This document shows positions 27,552-35,616 of a stretch of DNA of 39,034 bases, in pieces; within the stretch, counting starts at the first letter, position 1, and each line of letters starts with the position of its first letter. A program made the translations under genes and the position numbers. The notes under the pieces were generated by a model. It did no database searches. It saw only the letters and a program-made list of their open reading frames with translations, and was not told the origin of the DNA. The stretch comes from Sedimenticola thiotaurini (GTDB lineage Bacteria; Pseudomonadota; Gammaproteobacteria; Chromatiales; Chromatiaceae), in contig DRKP01000099.1 of assembly GCA_011051715.1 (NCBI GenBank), forward strand, positions 1 through 39,034, given 5' to 3'.

Positions 27552-28277
27552 ATGAGCCACAGCGGACCACGCGACCGCCTCTACCGCGCCCCACTCGCCT
27601 CGGTCGACGGCTTCCGCTTCGACGAGCGGGTGGCGCGGGTGTTCCCGGACATGATCCGGCGCTCGGTGCCGGGCTACGGTACGGTGCTGAACATGATCCG
27701 GGTCCTGGCCGGGAAACGGGTGCAGGCGGGCAGCCGTTGCTACGACCTGGGCTGTTCCCTCGGCGCCGCGGCACTGGCGATGGCCGAGGGGGCCGCGGGA
27801 CGGGACTGCCATGTCGTCGGCATCGACAACTCCCCGGCGATGCTGGCACGGGCCCGGGAGCTGGTCGCCGGCGATGCCATCGACCTGGTGTGCGCCGACA
27901 TCTGCGACTTTCCCATCACCGATGCCTCCATGGTGGTGCTCAACTTCACCCTCCAGTTCGTCCCACCGCCGCGGCGGCAGGAGCTGCTGCGACGGATACG
28001 GCAGGGCCTGCGCCCGGGCGGTATCCTGGTGCTGTCGGAGAAGATCGCCTTCGACGATCCGGAACTGCAGCAGCGGCAGGTGGAGCTGCATCATGCCTTC
28101 AAGCGCGCCAACGGTTACGACGAGCTGGAGATCAGCCAGAAGCGCAGCGCCCTGGAACGGGTGCTGATCCCTGAGACCCTGGAGAGCCACCGGGAGCGGC
28201 TGCGGCGGGCCGGCTTCCGGCGCGCCGATCCCTGGTTCCAGTGCTTCAACTTCATCTCCCTGGTGGCGCTGCCGTGA
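27552..28277 (+). CDS. cmoA: Carboxy-S-adenosyl-L-methionine synthase CmoA
   Basis: CmoA turns SAM and prephenate into carboxy-SAM, the donor used by CmoB for the uridine-5-oxyacetate modification at tRNA position 34. The 241-residue protein has the SAM fold motif CYDLGCSLGAA, VVGIDNSPAML, and the family segments FDERVARVFPDMIRRSVPGY and LNFTLQFVPPPRR. Its TGA overlaps the cmoB GTG start. Length and neighbours are typical. Confidence 0.95.
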   Translation: MSHSGPRDRLYRAPLASVDGFRFDERVARVFPDMIRRSVPGYGTVLNMIRVLAGKRVQAGSRCYDLGCSLGAAALAMAEGAAGRDCHVVGIDNSPAMLARARELVAGDAIDLVCADICDFPITDASMVVLNFTLQFVPPPRRQELLRRIRQGLRPGGILVLSEKIAFDDPELQQRQVELHHAFKRANGYDELEISQKRSALERVLIPETLESHRERLRRAGFRRADPWFQCFNFISLVALP

Positions 28278-29257
28278 TCGACTTCGGATCCGCCCTGGAG
28301 GCGGTCGCCCGGGAACCGGCGCTGGCCGACTGGTCCCGGCAGCTGCCGGAGCAGCTGCAACAGCGCTTCCACCGGCGGCTGCACGGCGACTTCCCGCGCT
28401 GGCAGGAGCAGCTCGATGCCCTGCCGGAGCCGGCACCGGGGCAGGTGTTCCTGGACAGCGACCAGGTGGGCACCGCCGCGACCACTCCGCCCGCCGCCGG
28501 GCAGCTGGCGGACATCGAACGCCGGCTGCAGGCACTGCATCCCTGGCGCAAGGGGCCGTACCGCATCCACGGCCTGCACATCGACAGCGAATGGCGCTCG
28601 GACTGGAAATGGCGGCGGCTGGCGCCCCACATCGCACCGCTGCGGGACCGCCTGGTGCTGGACGTGGGCTGCGGCAACGGCTACCACCTCTGGCGCATGG
28701 CCGGGGCTGGCGCCCGGCTGGCGCTGGGGATCGACCCCACCCAGCTTTACCTGGCCCAGTTCCTCGCCATCCGCCATTTCCTCGGCGGGCAGTGGCCGGT
28801 GCACCTCCTGCCCCTGGGGATCGAGGACCTGCCGCCGGGCCTGCGCGCCTTCGACACCCTCTTCTCCATGGGCGTTCTCTATCACCGCCGCTCGCCACTG
28901 GACCACCTGCTGGCCCTGCGTGAACTCCTGCGCCCGGGGGGCGAGCTGGTGCTGGAGACCCTGGTGGTGGAGGGCGACGCGGAGCGGGTACTGCTGCCGC
29001 CGGGGCGCTATGCCAAGATGCGCAACGTCTGGTTCATCCCCACCCCCGGGGCGCTGCAGCGGTGGCTGGAACGTTGCGGCTTCCGCCAGGTGCGGCTGAT
29101 CGACGTCACCGCCACCACCGGCGACGAGCAGCGTTCCACCCCCTGGATGCGATTCGAATCCCTGGCCGACTTCCTCGACCCGGCGGACCCGGCGCGCACC
29201 GTCGAGGGTCATCCCGCCCCCCGCCGCGCCATCCTGCTGGCGGTGGCGCCCGCGTGA
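28274..29257 (+). CDS. cmoB: tRNA U34 carboxymethyltransferase CmoB
   Basis: CmoB transfers the carboxymethyl group from carboxy-SAM to 5-hydroxyuridine 34 of tRNAs. The 327-residue product follows the E. coli protein closely: MIDFGSALEA start, PWRKGPYRIHGLHIDSEWRS, DVGCGNGYHLWRM, GIDPTQLYLAQF, FSMGVLYHRRSPLDHL, ADFLDP and TVEGHPAPRRAI. The GTG start overlaps the cmoA stop as GTGA, implying coupled translation. A palindromic operator begins 17 bases after its stop. Confidence 0.96.
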   Translation: MIDFGSALEAVAREPALADWSRQLPEQLQQRFHRRLHGDFPRWQEQLDALPEPAPGQVFLDSDQVGTAATTPPAAGQLADIERRLQALHPWRKGPYRIHGLHIDSEWRSDWKWRRLAPHIAPLRDRLVLDVGCGNGYHLWRMAGAGARLALGIDPTQLYLAQFLAIRHFLGGQWPVHLLPLGIEDLPPGLRAFDTLFSMGVLYHRRSPLDHLLALRELLRPGGELVLETLVVEGDAERVLLPPGRYAKMRNVWFIPTPGALQRWLERCGFRQVRLIDVTATTGDEQRSTPWMRFESLADFLDPADPARTVEGHPAPRRAILLAVAPA

Positions 29258-29274
29258 CGACCGGCCCCGGCCCC

Positions 29275-29332
29275 AATTACGTTTACGTAAACGTAATTTT
29301 CTGCTTTGCCGTGACGCGTTATCTGGTATAGT
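29275..29332 (+). promoter_or_regulatory. 24-bp palindromic operator and promoter of the porCDAB-like operon
   Basis: A perfect 24-bp palindrome occupies 29275-29298; its centre ACGTTTACGTAAACGT is identical to the etf operator at 13727-13746. Seven bases downstream is TTTGCC (29305-29310), 16 bases, then TATAGT (29327-29332), a plausible promoter about 68 bases before the gamma-subunit start. The palindrome sits just upstream of the -35, a position that fits either activation or repression. Confidence 0.75.
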
Positions 29333-29399
29333 TCCCTCATTGCAGCCGATTGTATTTCTTACTCTTTTACCTGGAATCAGGCAGCCCACCCAGTCACCC

Positions 29400-29990
29400 A
29401 TGAGCGATCCGATCATCGAAATCCGCTGGCATGGCCGCGGCGGACAGGGAGCCATCACCGCGGCCAAAATCGTGGCCGAGGCGGCCTTCCGCTCCGGCTA
29501 CGGTGGCGCCATGATGGCGCCCACCTTCGGTACCGAGCGGCGCGGCGCCCCGGTGCACACCTCGCTGAAGATCGCCCACCACCGCATCACCGACCTCTCC
29601 CCCATCGAGACGCCGGACATCGTGGTGGTGCTGGACCACATGATCATGGGCGAGGTGGACGTCACCGCGGGCCTCAAACCCGGAGGCCTGCTGGTGCTGA
29701 ACACCCCGCGGCCGCTGCAGCGCTGCCTGCATCCCGACTATCGTGTCGCCGTCGCCCCGGTCAACGAGATCGCGGAACAGGCGGGCCTGCGCCGCGGCAT
29801 CGTCAACAGCGGCATCATCGGCGCCTTCGGGCGCGCCAGCGGACTGATCGAACTGGCGGTACTGACCGACTGCATCGAGCGCGAATTCAGCGGCAAGCGG
29901 CCACGGGAGAACGCCGAGGCCGCGCGCCTGGCCTGGGAGCGGACCGAGGTCGGCAGCATGCCCAAGCCGGTGGCCGCCGCGGCCCGGTAG
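29400..29990 (+). CDS. 2-oxoacid:ferredoxin oxidoreductase, gamma subunit
   Basis: The gamma domain of pyruvate/2-oxoacid:ferredoxin oxidoreductases is recognisable from EIRWHGRGGQGAITAAKIVA and MMAPTFGTERRGAPVHTSLK, followed by DIVVVLDHMIM and the GIVNSGIIGAFGRA segment. The start is an ATG without a convincing ribosome-binding site; a TTG further upstream is unlikely. It opens a four-gene operon in the order gamma, delta, alpha, beta, the arrangement of archaeal and thermophile-type POR. The complex oxidises a 2-oxoacid with CoA and reduces ferredoxin. Confidence 0.88.
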   Translation: MSDPIIEIRWHGRGGQGAITAAKIVAEAAFRSGYGGAMMAPTFGTERRGAPVHTSLKIAHHRITDLSPIETPDIVVVLDHMIMGEVDVTAGLKPGGLLVLNTPRPLQRCLHPDYRVAVAPVNEIAEQAGLRRGIVNSGIIGAFGRASGLIELAVLTDCIEREFSGKRPRENAEAARLAWERTEVGSMPKPVAAAAR

Positions 29991-30114
29991 GAGCAGCGCC
30001 CCCGCCGCGAAAGGCGCAGCAGCAAACCGGACAATGCGGTTACGGTGACGCACCGGTCCGCCTGTACAGATACTCCGCCACCGCACCAGATAGGGAACGA
30101 CAGAGAGACGCCCC

Positions 30115-30414
30115 ATGACCAGAGACCTGTTCGAGATCATGACCTCCAATGCCGAGGCCGGCCCGGGGGACGCCGGCCGCACCGGCTCCTGGCGGGTGGA
30201 ACGGCCGGTGATCGACCTCGCCCGCTGCACCCCGGCGAAGCGCGGCAAGGCGGCCTGCCACCTGTGCTGGCTCTACTGTCCGGACGGGGTGATCAGCAAG
30301 GACCTGGAACCGGAGATCCTGCTGGAGTACTGCAAGGGCTGCGGCATCTGTGCCGAGGAGTGCCCCACCCAGGCCATCCGCATGGTGGCGGAAGCGGAAT
30401 TCGTCGAGGAGTGA
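30115..30414 (+). CDS. 2-oxoacid:ferredoxin oxidoreductase, delta (ferredoxin) subunit
   Basis: This 99-residue subunit carries two [4Fe-4S] sites. The second is classical (Cys73, 76, 79, 83 in CKGCGICAEECP); the first has Cys48, 51 and 55 with Cys38 as probable fourth ligand and an insertion (CTPAKRGKAAC), as in POR delta subunits. It hands electrons from the TPP site to free ferredoxin. A gap of about 125 bases separates it from the gamma gene, and the alpha gene starts 7 bases after its stop. Confidence 0.9.
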   Translation: MTRDLFEIMTSNAEAGPGDAGRTGSWRVERPVIDLARCTPAKRGKAACHLCWLYCPDGVISKDLEPEILLEYCKGCGICAEECPTQAIRMVAEAEFVEE

Positions 30415-30421
30415 AGCAGCG

Positions 30422-31627
30422 GTGAACACCATCGAATCGGGCAACGTGGCCGCCGCCATGGCGGTGAAACTGGCCAGGGCGGAGGTGATCGCCGCCTACC
30501 CCATCACCCCCCAGACCCCGCTCACCGAGAAGCTGTCGGAGATGATCGACCGGGGTGAGCTGGACGCCGAGTACGTGGCGGTGGAGAGCGAACACAGCGC
30601 CCTGGCGGTGTGCATCGGCGCCGCCTCCGCCGGCGTACGCCCGTTCACCGCCACCTCGGCCAACGGCCTGCTCTACATGAGTGAGCAGGTGCACTGGGCC
30701 GCCGGCGCCCGCCTGCCGCTGGTGATGTGCGTGGTCAATCGTGGCGTCGGCGCCCCCTGGACGGTGTGGAACGACCACCAGGACGCCATCTCCCAGCGCG
30801 ACGCCGGCTGGATCCAGCTGTTCGTCAAGGATCACCAGGAGATCATGGACACCACCCTGAAGGCGTTCCGCCTGGCCGAGGAGGTGAGCATCCCGGTGAT
30901 GGTCTGCTACGACGGCTACTATCTCTCCCACACCTACATGCCGTTCGACGCCCCGGAACAGGAACGGGTGGACCGCTTCCTGCCGCCGTTCCACTACGCC
31001 CACACGCTGGATCCGTCCCACCCGGAGAACCTGAACTCGGTCACCATGCCCGACACCCGCACCGACGTGCATGGCGAGACCGCCCCCAGTTACATGGACA
31101 TCCGCCACAACCTGCACCGGGAGATGGTGCAGGCGATCGACCGGCTGGAGGCGATCGACGCCGCGTTCCGGGAGCTGTTCGGCCGCGGCGGCCATCCGCT
31201 GATGGAGCCCTGGCGCTGTGACGACGCCGAGTTCGTCATCGTCGCCATGGGCACCCTGGCCAACCAGTTCCGCGACGTGGTGGAGCGGCTGCGGGAACAG
31301 GACGGCATCCGCGCCGGCGTGCTGGCGATCCACCTCTACCGCCCCTTCCCCAACGACCGGGTGCAGGCGGCCCTGGCCGGGGTACGCGGCGTGCTGGTCT
31401 ACGAGAAGGCGTTGAGCTACGGCAACCAGGGCCCCCTCTACGGCGACGTCCGCTCGGCCCTCTACGACTGCGAACCGAGACCTGCGGTGGAGAACTTCAT
31501 CGTCGGCCTGGGCGGTGCCGGCATCCGCACCGGGGAACTCTACCGCACGGCACGACAGGCGTGCCTGGAGATCGGCCGGCAGGAGACGCCGGACGATGCA
31601 CCGCACTGGGTCGGGCTCGGCGTATAG
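30422..31627 (+). CDS. 2-oxoacid:ferredoxin oxidoreductase, alpha subunit
   Basis: The 401-residue alpha subunit has the domain I motif ARAEVIAAYPITPQTPLTEKLS with the Thr and Pro that contact TPP/CoA, the EYVAVESEHSALAVCIGAAS segment, the HWAAGARLPLVMCVVNRGVG loop, and a C-terminal transketolase-like domain (VIVAMGTLANQFRDVVE, GVLAIHLYRPFPNDRV). The GTG at 30422 is used; GAGGAG is about 11 bases upstream inside the delta gene. Substrate (pyruvate or a branched 2-oxoacid) is not settled by sequence alone. Confidence 0.9.
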   Translation: MNTIESGNVAAAMAVKLARAEVIAAYPITPQTPLTEKLSEMIDRGELDAEYVAVESEHSALAVCIGAASAGVRPFTATSANGLLYMSEQVHWAAGARLPLVMCVVNRGVGAPWTVWNDHQDAISQRDAGWIQLFVKDHQEIMDTTLKAFRLAEEVSIPVMVCYDGYYLSHTYMPFDAPEQERVDRFLPPFHYAHTLDPSHPENLNSVTMPDTRTDVHGETAPSYMDIRHNLHREMVQAIDRLEAIDAAFRELFGRGGHPLMEPWRCDDAEFVIVAMGTLANQFRDVVERLREQDGIRAGVLAIHLYRPFPNDRVQAALAGVRGVLVYEKALSYGNQGPLYGDVRSALYDCEPRPAVENFIVGLGGAGIRTGELYRTARQACLEIGRQETPDDAPHWVGLGV

Positions 31628-31705
31628 CAGGATGGTTCGCAACCAGGAGGCGCCACCTGCGGAGTCACCAGTCACCACTCACCAGCAAAGCACCGGGAAC
31701 CAGTC

Positions 31706-32614
31706 ATGAGCACCACCGCCGCCAAGAAGACCACCGCCGTCAGCCTCGATGCCGAGGAGTACGCCCATCCCGGCAACCGCGCCTGCACCGGCTGCACCCT
31801 CAACACCCTGTACCGGGTGGGGCTCAAGGCCCTGGGGCGCGACTGCATCTTCGCCGTGCCGCCGAGCTGCCTGACCGTGGTGCAGGGACTGTACCCCATC
31901 TCCTCCTCCCAGATGCCGATCCTCAACGTCACCTTCGCCTCCACCGCGGCGGCGGCCAGCGGCATCCGCGCGGCCATGAAGCGGCGCGGAAAGAAGACCC
32001 AGGTGGTGGCCTGGGCCGGAGACGGGGGCACCGCCGACATCGGCCTCCAGGCCCTCTCCGCCGCCATCGAACGGGGCGAGGATCTCATCTACATCTGTTA
32101 CGACAACGAGGCCTACATGAACACCGGGGTGCAGCGCTCCGGCACCACCCCGAAGGGCACCCTGACCAACAACACCCTGAGCGGCAAGGCCGAGGCGAAG
32201 AAGGACGTGCCGGCGATCGTGGCCGCCCACCGCCCGGCCTACGTCGCCACCTGCTCCGCCGCCTTTCCCCTCGATTTCCACGACAAGCTGCTGAAGGCGA
32301 AGGGGATCACCGGCTTCAAGTACATCCACATCCACACCCCCTGCCCCCCCGGCTGGGGGGTGGAGGACCGCCTCGCCATCGCCGTCGGCAAGGCGGCGGT
32401 GGAGAGCGGGCTGTACGACCTGTACGAGATCGAGAACGGCCGGTTCCGGCTCAGCGGCCCGTCGCAGAAGCTGCTGCGGAAAAAGAAACTGCCACCGGTC
32501 TCCGACTACTTTGCCATGCAGGGCCGCTTCAAGGCGCTGGACGACGCCTACCTGCAGGCGGTGCAGCAGGAGGTGGACGACAAGTGGGCGGGCTACCGGG
32601 AGCGCTTTCTCTAG
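31706..32614 (+). CDS. 2-oxoacid:ferredoxin oxidoreductase, beta (TPP-binding) subunit
   Basis: The 302-residue protein has the TPP/Mg2+ motif AWAGDGGTADIG followed by CYDNEAYMNTG, and four cysteines that probably hold the proximal [4Fe-4S] cluster: Cys27 and Cys30 (ACTGC), Cys55 (PPSC) and one in HTPCPPGWG. This pattern is that of POR beta subunits. It closes the operon; the AEC transporter starts 28 bases after its stop. An enzyme of this kind could make acetyl-CoA and reduced ferredoxin, or run in reverse to fix CO2. Confidence 0.92.
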   Translation: MSTTAAKKTTAVSLDAEEYAHPGNRACTGCTLNTLYRVGLKALGRDCIFAVPPSCLTVVQGLYPISSSQMPILNVTFASTAAAASGIRAAMKRRGKKTQVVAWAGDGGTADIGLQALSAAIERGEDLIYICYDNEAYMNTGVQRSGTTPKGTLTNNTLSGKAEAKKDVPAIVAAHRPAYVATCSAAFPLDFHDKLLKAKGITGFKYIHIHTPCPPGWGVEDRLAIAVGKAAVESGLYDLYEIENGRFRLSGPSQKLLRKKKLPPVSDYFAMQGRFKALDDAYLQAVQQEVDDKWAGYRERFL

Positions 32615-32642
32615 GGCCCGTCGGCAGGCCTGGCCCGGTTCC

Positions 32643-33569
32643 ATGCTGTCGGTCGTCTCAGCGCTGCTGCCCGTCTTCCTGATCATCCTGCTGGGCGCGG
32701 GTCTGAGGCACAGCCGGATCTTCGATCAGCCCGCCTGGCGGGGGTTCGAGAATCTGTGCTATTTCGTGCTGTTTCCCATCCTGCTGGTGAAGACCCTGGC
32801 CACCGCCCGGATCGGGGGTGCCGAGGTGCTGCTGTTCGCCCTCTCCCTGCTGTTCGCCATCTTCGCCATGACCGGCCTGCTGCTGCTCCTGTGGCCGCTG
32901 CTGGGACAGCGCTTCGGCGTCACCCCCGCCGCCTTCACCAGCCTGGTCCAGGGCACCACCCGCTGGCACGGCTTCGTCGCCCTCTCCATGGTCGGCCTGC
33001 TCTACGGCGACGAGGGGGTCACCTTCATGGCCATCACCATGGCGGTCATCATCCCGCCGCTCAATATCATCAATGTCTCGGTCCTGGCCCGTTTCGGCAG
33101 CGCCCGCAGCGATCTCAGGGGGGTGTTGGGGAAGCTGATCCGCAACCCGTTCATCATCGCCTGCGCCGCCGGTGCCGCCCTCAACCTGAGCGGCATCGGC
33201 CTGAGCGGCCCCCTCTATCACGTGTTCGACATCCTCGGCGGCGGCGCCCTGGGGCTGGGACTGCTGACGGTGGGTGCGGGGCTGCACGTGGGGCACGTGC
33301 TGGGCAACCGCGCCCTGGTCGCCTTCGGCGCCCTGCTGCGACTGCTGGGGATGCCGGCGCTGATGTTCCTGGGCTGCCTGCTGTTCGGCATCGACGGCCT
33401 GCCGCGGACGGTGGCGGTGCTGGCCGGCGCGGTGCCCACCGCCTCCTCCTCCTACATCCTGGCCCGGCAGATGGGCGGCGACCACCAGCTGATGGCCAAC
33501 CTGATCAGCGTCCAGGTGCTGCTCGCCGCCGCCACCCTGCCGCTGATGATCTGGCTGGCCCAGGGTTGA
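32643..33569 (+). CDS. AEC-family (auxin efflux carrier type) permease
   Basis: The 308-residue protein contains about ten hydrophobic helices in two inverted halves, as in AEC permeases; typical stretches are GAGLRHSRIFDQPAWRGFE, RLLGMPALMFLGCLLFGI and GAVPTASSSYILARQMGGD. Bacterial members export malonate, malate or other organic anions, or are unassigned. It lies just after the 2-oxoacid:ferredoxin oxidoreductase operon on the same strand without an obvious promoter, so it may move a 2-oxoacid or related carboxylate. This is inference from position. Confidence 0.85.
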   Translation: MLSVVSALLPVFLIILLGAGLRHSRIFDQPAWRGFENLCYFVLFPILLVKTLATARIGGAEVLLFALSLLFAIFAMTGLLLLLWPLLGQRFGVTPAAFTSLVQGTTRWHGFVALSMVGLLYGDEGVTFMAITMAVIIPPLNIINVSVLARFGSARSDLRGVLGKLIRNPFIIACAAGAALNLSGIGLSGPLYHVFDILGGGALGLGLLTVGAGLHVGHVLGNRALVAFGALLRLLGMPALMFLGCLLFGIDGLPRTVAVLAGAVPTASSSYILARQMGGDHQLMANLISVQVLLAAATLPLMIWLAQG

Positions 33570-33721
33570 CCGATCGCCGGGAGCCGGCACCGGGGAGTGG
33601 AAACCGCGCTATGTTCCTTTGCGCCGGGGGCGGTGCTCCGTAACCGTTCAAACCACACCGTTCTTCCCGATCGGATCCCTGCGCCATAACCTGCTCCCGC
33701 ATTCACTGACAGGAGCACGAC

Positions 33722-34036
33722 ATGAACAAGCGACGCAGCAAGGCCGACTGGCAACAACTGGTCGACGAACGGATGGGCGGTGGCCTGGCCCGGAAAGCAT
33801 TCTGTGCCCAAGCCGGTATAGCGGTGGCTACCTTTGGCTATTGGAAGCGCACGCTGCGGGCCGATGGTACGATCCGTTCCGGCGACCCGGTGAGTGCCCG
33901 GGGTGTATCACCGGATGAAGCGCACAAAAGCGTATCGGAGACTGTGAATCTGACTCAAACTGTCGCATCCTTGTCAGAGCAGCTCGATCAGATCCTCCAA
34001 TTGGGCGACTGTTCCGGCCAGGCCCTGTCGCAGTAA
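33722..34036 (+). pseudogene. IS66 TnpA-like accessory protein, 3' part lost
   Basis: The first 45-50 residues (KADWQQLVDERMGGGLARKA, FCAQAGIAVATFGYWKRTLR) match the helix-turn-helix start of IS66 TnpA proteins. After about residue 55 the usual C-terminus is absent and the frame runs into sequence that belongs to the end of the PIN toxin gene on the other strand. It follows CAGGAGC. The remaining open frame is probably a fusion with the inserted segment and not functional. Confidence 0.65.
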
Positions 34037-34544
34037 CGTATCGAGGAATTCCTCGGGAGATTTCGGTGGATTCTTGAGTGCCTGGCGTTGAAGCCTGGCG
34101 ACGTTGCAGACAGCACCAGGATCGAGATCCAGGAGATGGCCGATGAATTCATCGGGGTGTTGGACTTCGATTCCGTAGCGGCCAATGCTATCTGCGGGGA
34201 AGTCGTCGAGGTTGAAGGTGACGATGACACCCGCCTGGCACCGGATCGCTGCCGCCAATACATGGCGATCATCCCGGTCGGGCAGCTCCAGGCTTGTCGA
34301 TGAGTTCTTCGTAGCCCGTCACCAGACAATCGGGAACGGCCTGGTTCATGAGTTGCCGGGTACGCTCGAGTTGTTCAGCCGTGATGTCCTGCCGATTACC
34401 CAGTACACCACCGATCCATTCGGCGTGGATGTGATCGGTCCAGCGCGCCCGGAAGAGCTCCGTCATGGCCAGGCGCAGGAGAAAGTCGCGTAACGGCGCC
34501 GGATACAGAACGCAGGCGTCATAGATCGCGGTGAAGTTCGCCAC
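33974..34544 (-). pseudogene. PIN-domain toxin (ribonuclease), frameshifted
   Basis: Read leftwards from a GTG at 34544, the first part has IYDACVLYPAPLRDFLLRLA (first catalytic Asp), FRARWTDHIHAEW and NQAVPDCLVTGYEELID. At about 34290-34293 one extra base (CC where a single C restores the frame) shifts it to a stop at 34269. The other frame continues LELPDRDDRHVLAAAIRCQA and VIVTFNLDDFP, with the remaining acidic residues, and ends at 33974. The full protein would be about 190 residues, a PIN_3-type VapC-like RNase. It follows the antitoxin by 4 bases. The shift may be a real inactivation or a sequencing error. Confidence 0.8.
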
Positions 34545-34548
34545 GCGT

Positions 34549-35007
34549 TCAGTATCCCATGTCGAGTTCCTGGGCCTGTTCGGTCAACTCGTCCAGTACA
34601 CGTGCGCGTTGGGTATCAACGCGCTTCTTGTATTCCTCCAGATCCCGGAAGAGAACGCGGCGACGGGTGCCCACCTTGCGGTGGGGGATTTCACCCTGTT
34701 CCAGGAGCTTGACCAGATAGGGCCGGGAGACGTTCAGAAAGTCTGCGGCTTGCTGCGTGGTGAGTTCGGCATGGTGGGGCACCAGCGTAACCGCGTCCCC
34801 CTGGGCCATGTGGGCCAGGATATCGACCAGCATGCGCATCGCCGAGACGGGCACCGTAATTTCCTGATCTCCGTCGATCAGCCGGATACGCGCGGTTTCC
34901 CCGCGTCCCAGGCAGGCCGCGAGCAGACGGCTGCTCTGTGCGGCCAGTTCCGCATCCTGCTCGCTTGGGGCGATCGCCTCATGATGTTTTCTCGCTGCCG
35001 TTGCCAT
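34549..35007 (-). CDS. HTH (excisionase-type) antitoxin of a PIN toxin pair
   Basis: The 152-residue protein has an N-terminal region of unclear fold and a C-terminal MerR/excisionase-like helix-turn-helix ([20 protein letters not shown], followed by a wing [13 protein letters not shown]). Proteins of this form are regularly found directly upstream of PIN toxins as antitoxins that also repress their operon. The ATG at 35007 follows AGAGGG; a longer reading has no ribosome-binding site. Its stop is 4 bases before the toxin GTG. The 9-bp tandem repeats at 35078-35113 are candidate operators. Confidence 0.8.
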   Translation of the reverse strand: MATAARKHHEAIAPSEQDAELAAQSSRLLAACLGRGETARIRLIDGDQEITVPVSAMRMLVDILAHMAQGDAVTLVPHHAELTTQQAADFLNVSRPYLVKLLEQGEIPHRKVGTRRRVLFRDLEEYKKRVDTQRARVLDELTEQAQELDMGY

Positions 35008-35077
35008 GTTCGTAACCCTCTGTTTGTAGAACAAACACCAGATCTCATCTCCTTTTGCTCCCAATAGGATAGCTCAT

Positions 35078-35113
35078 AAACGAAATAAACGTAATATACG
35101 AAACGAACGAAAC
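35078..35113. repeat. Four tandem 9-bp repeats upstream of the antitoxin gene
   Basis: Four consecutive 9-base units, AAACGAAAT, AAACGTAAT, ATACGAAAC and GAACGAAAC, share the consensus RWACGWAAY. They are AT-rich against the local background and lie about 70-105 bases before the antitoxin ATG, probably within its promoter. Tandem repeats in this position could be operators for the helix-turn-helix antitoxin, or iteron-like sites of a lost replicon or partition locus. Confidence 0.7.
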
Positions 35114-35123
35114 AGCAGTTTCC

Positions 35124-35377
35124 CTATGGTCGATGGCCCAGCCGTTCCTGAATCCCGTCCAAGGCCTCCAGGGAGTGGAAGCTGAACGAGATCCGCCCCC
35201 GTCCACGCTCCGGCTCATCGTCGGCCCGGGTCTCCGCGCCGACGATTTCACCCACCCACTGCTCGGGGCGTTGCTGCCGTGCCGGCTTGAGCAGCCCACT
35301 GACGCCGCGATCTCGCGCAGGTAGCACACTTTGTCTCTCATCTTGCGTATCATGATCCAGTCCTCCCGGTTGAGCAT
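35124..35377 (-). pseudogene. Fusion fragment: IS21-type IstA start joined to a ParB-like C-terminus
   Basis: From an ATG at 35377 the first 30 codons read MLNREDWIMIRKMRDK and YLREIAASVGCS, the start of IS21-family IstA transposases. In a different frame, from about 35290 to the TAG at 35124, the strand encodes QWVGEIVGAETRADDE and GRGRISFSFHSLEALDGI, resembling the C-terminal dimerisation domain of ParB partition proteins. Neither is complete. This looks like the scar of an insertion followed by deletion. The ParB assignment is less certain than the IstA one. Confidence 0.45.
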
Positions 35378-35457
35378 GGCGGCCTCCTCGAGTCTTTGAA
35401 CAACCCAAGGATGCCCCACGCTTGATCGGGAGGACATCTCAAACCGTTATTTTGAGG

Positions 35458-35616
35458 TCATATAGCATCGGTGGTGACACCTACTCCTGCCTGGTGGATG
35501 TCCTGCAGCGGGTCGCCCTGCACCCGGCCCGTGATGTCGGGGAACTAACCTCACGCATCTGGAAGGAACGCTTCGCCGGTAACCCGTTGCGATCGGATCT
35601 TGAATATGTCCATTGA
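35458..35616 (+). pseudogene. IS66 transposase (TnpC), C-terminal fragment
   Basis: The peptide TYSCLVDVLQRVALHPARDV and the following LTSRIWKERFAGNPLRSDL correspond to the end of IS66-family transposases (YLVDVLQRV..HPA...LTPRLWK..FA.NPLRSDL). Everything upstream, including the catalytic DDE core, is missing, so the transposase is dead. Its stop overlaps the start of the next small gene by 11 bases. Confidence 0.85.

Noticed and set aside
35045-35437. Complete 130-codon minus-strand protein including the IstA-like start
   Set aside because: Only about 30 codons resemble IstA. The rest changes frame relative to the ParB-like tail and has no homology I can see, so it is listed as a pseudogene fragment.
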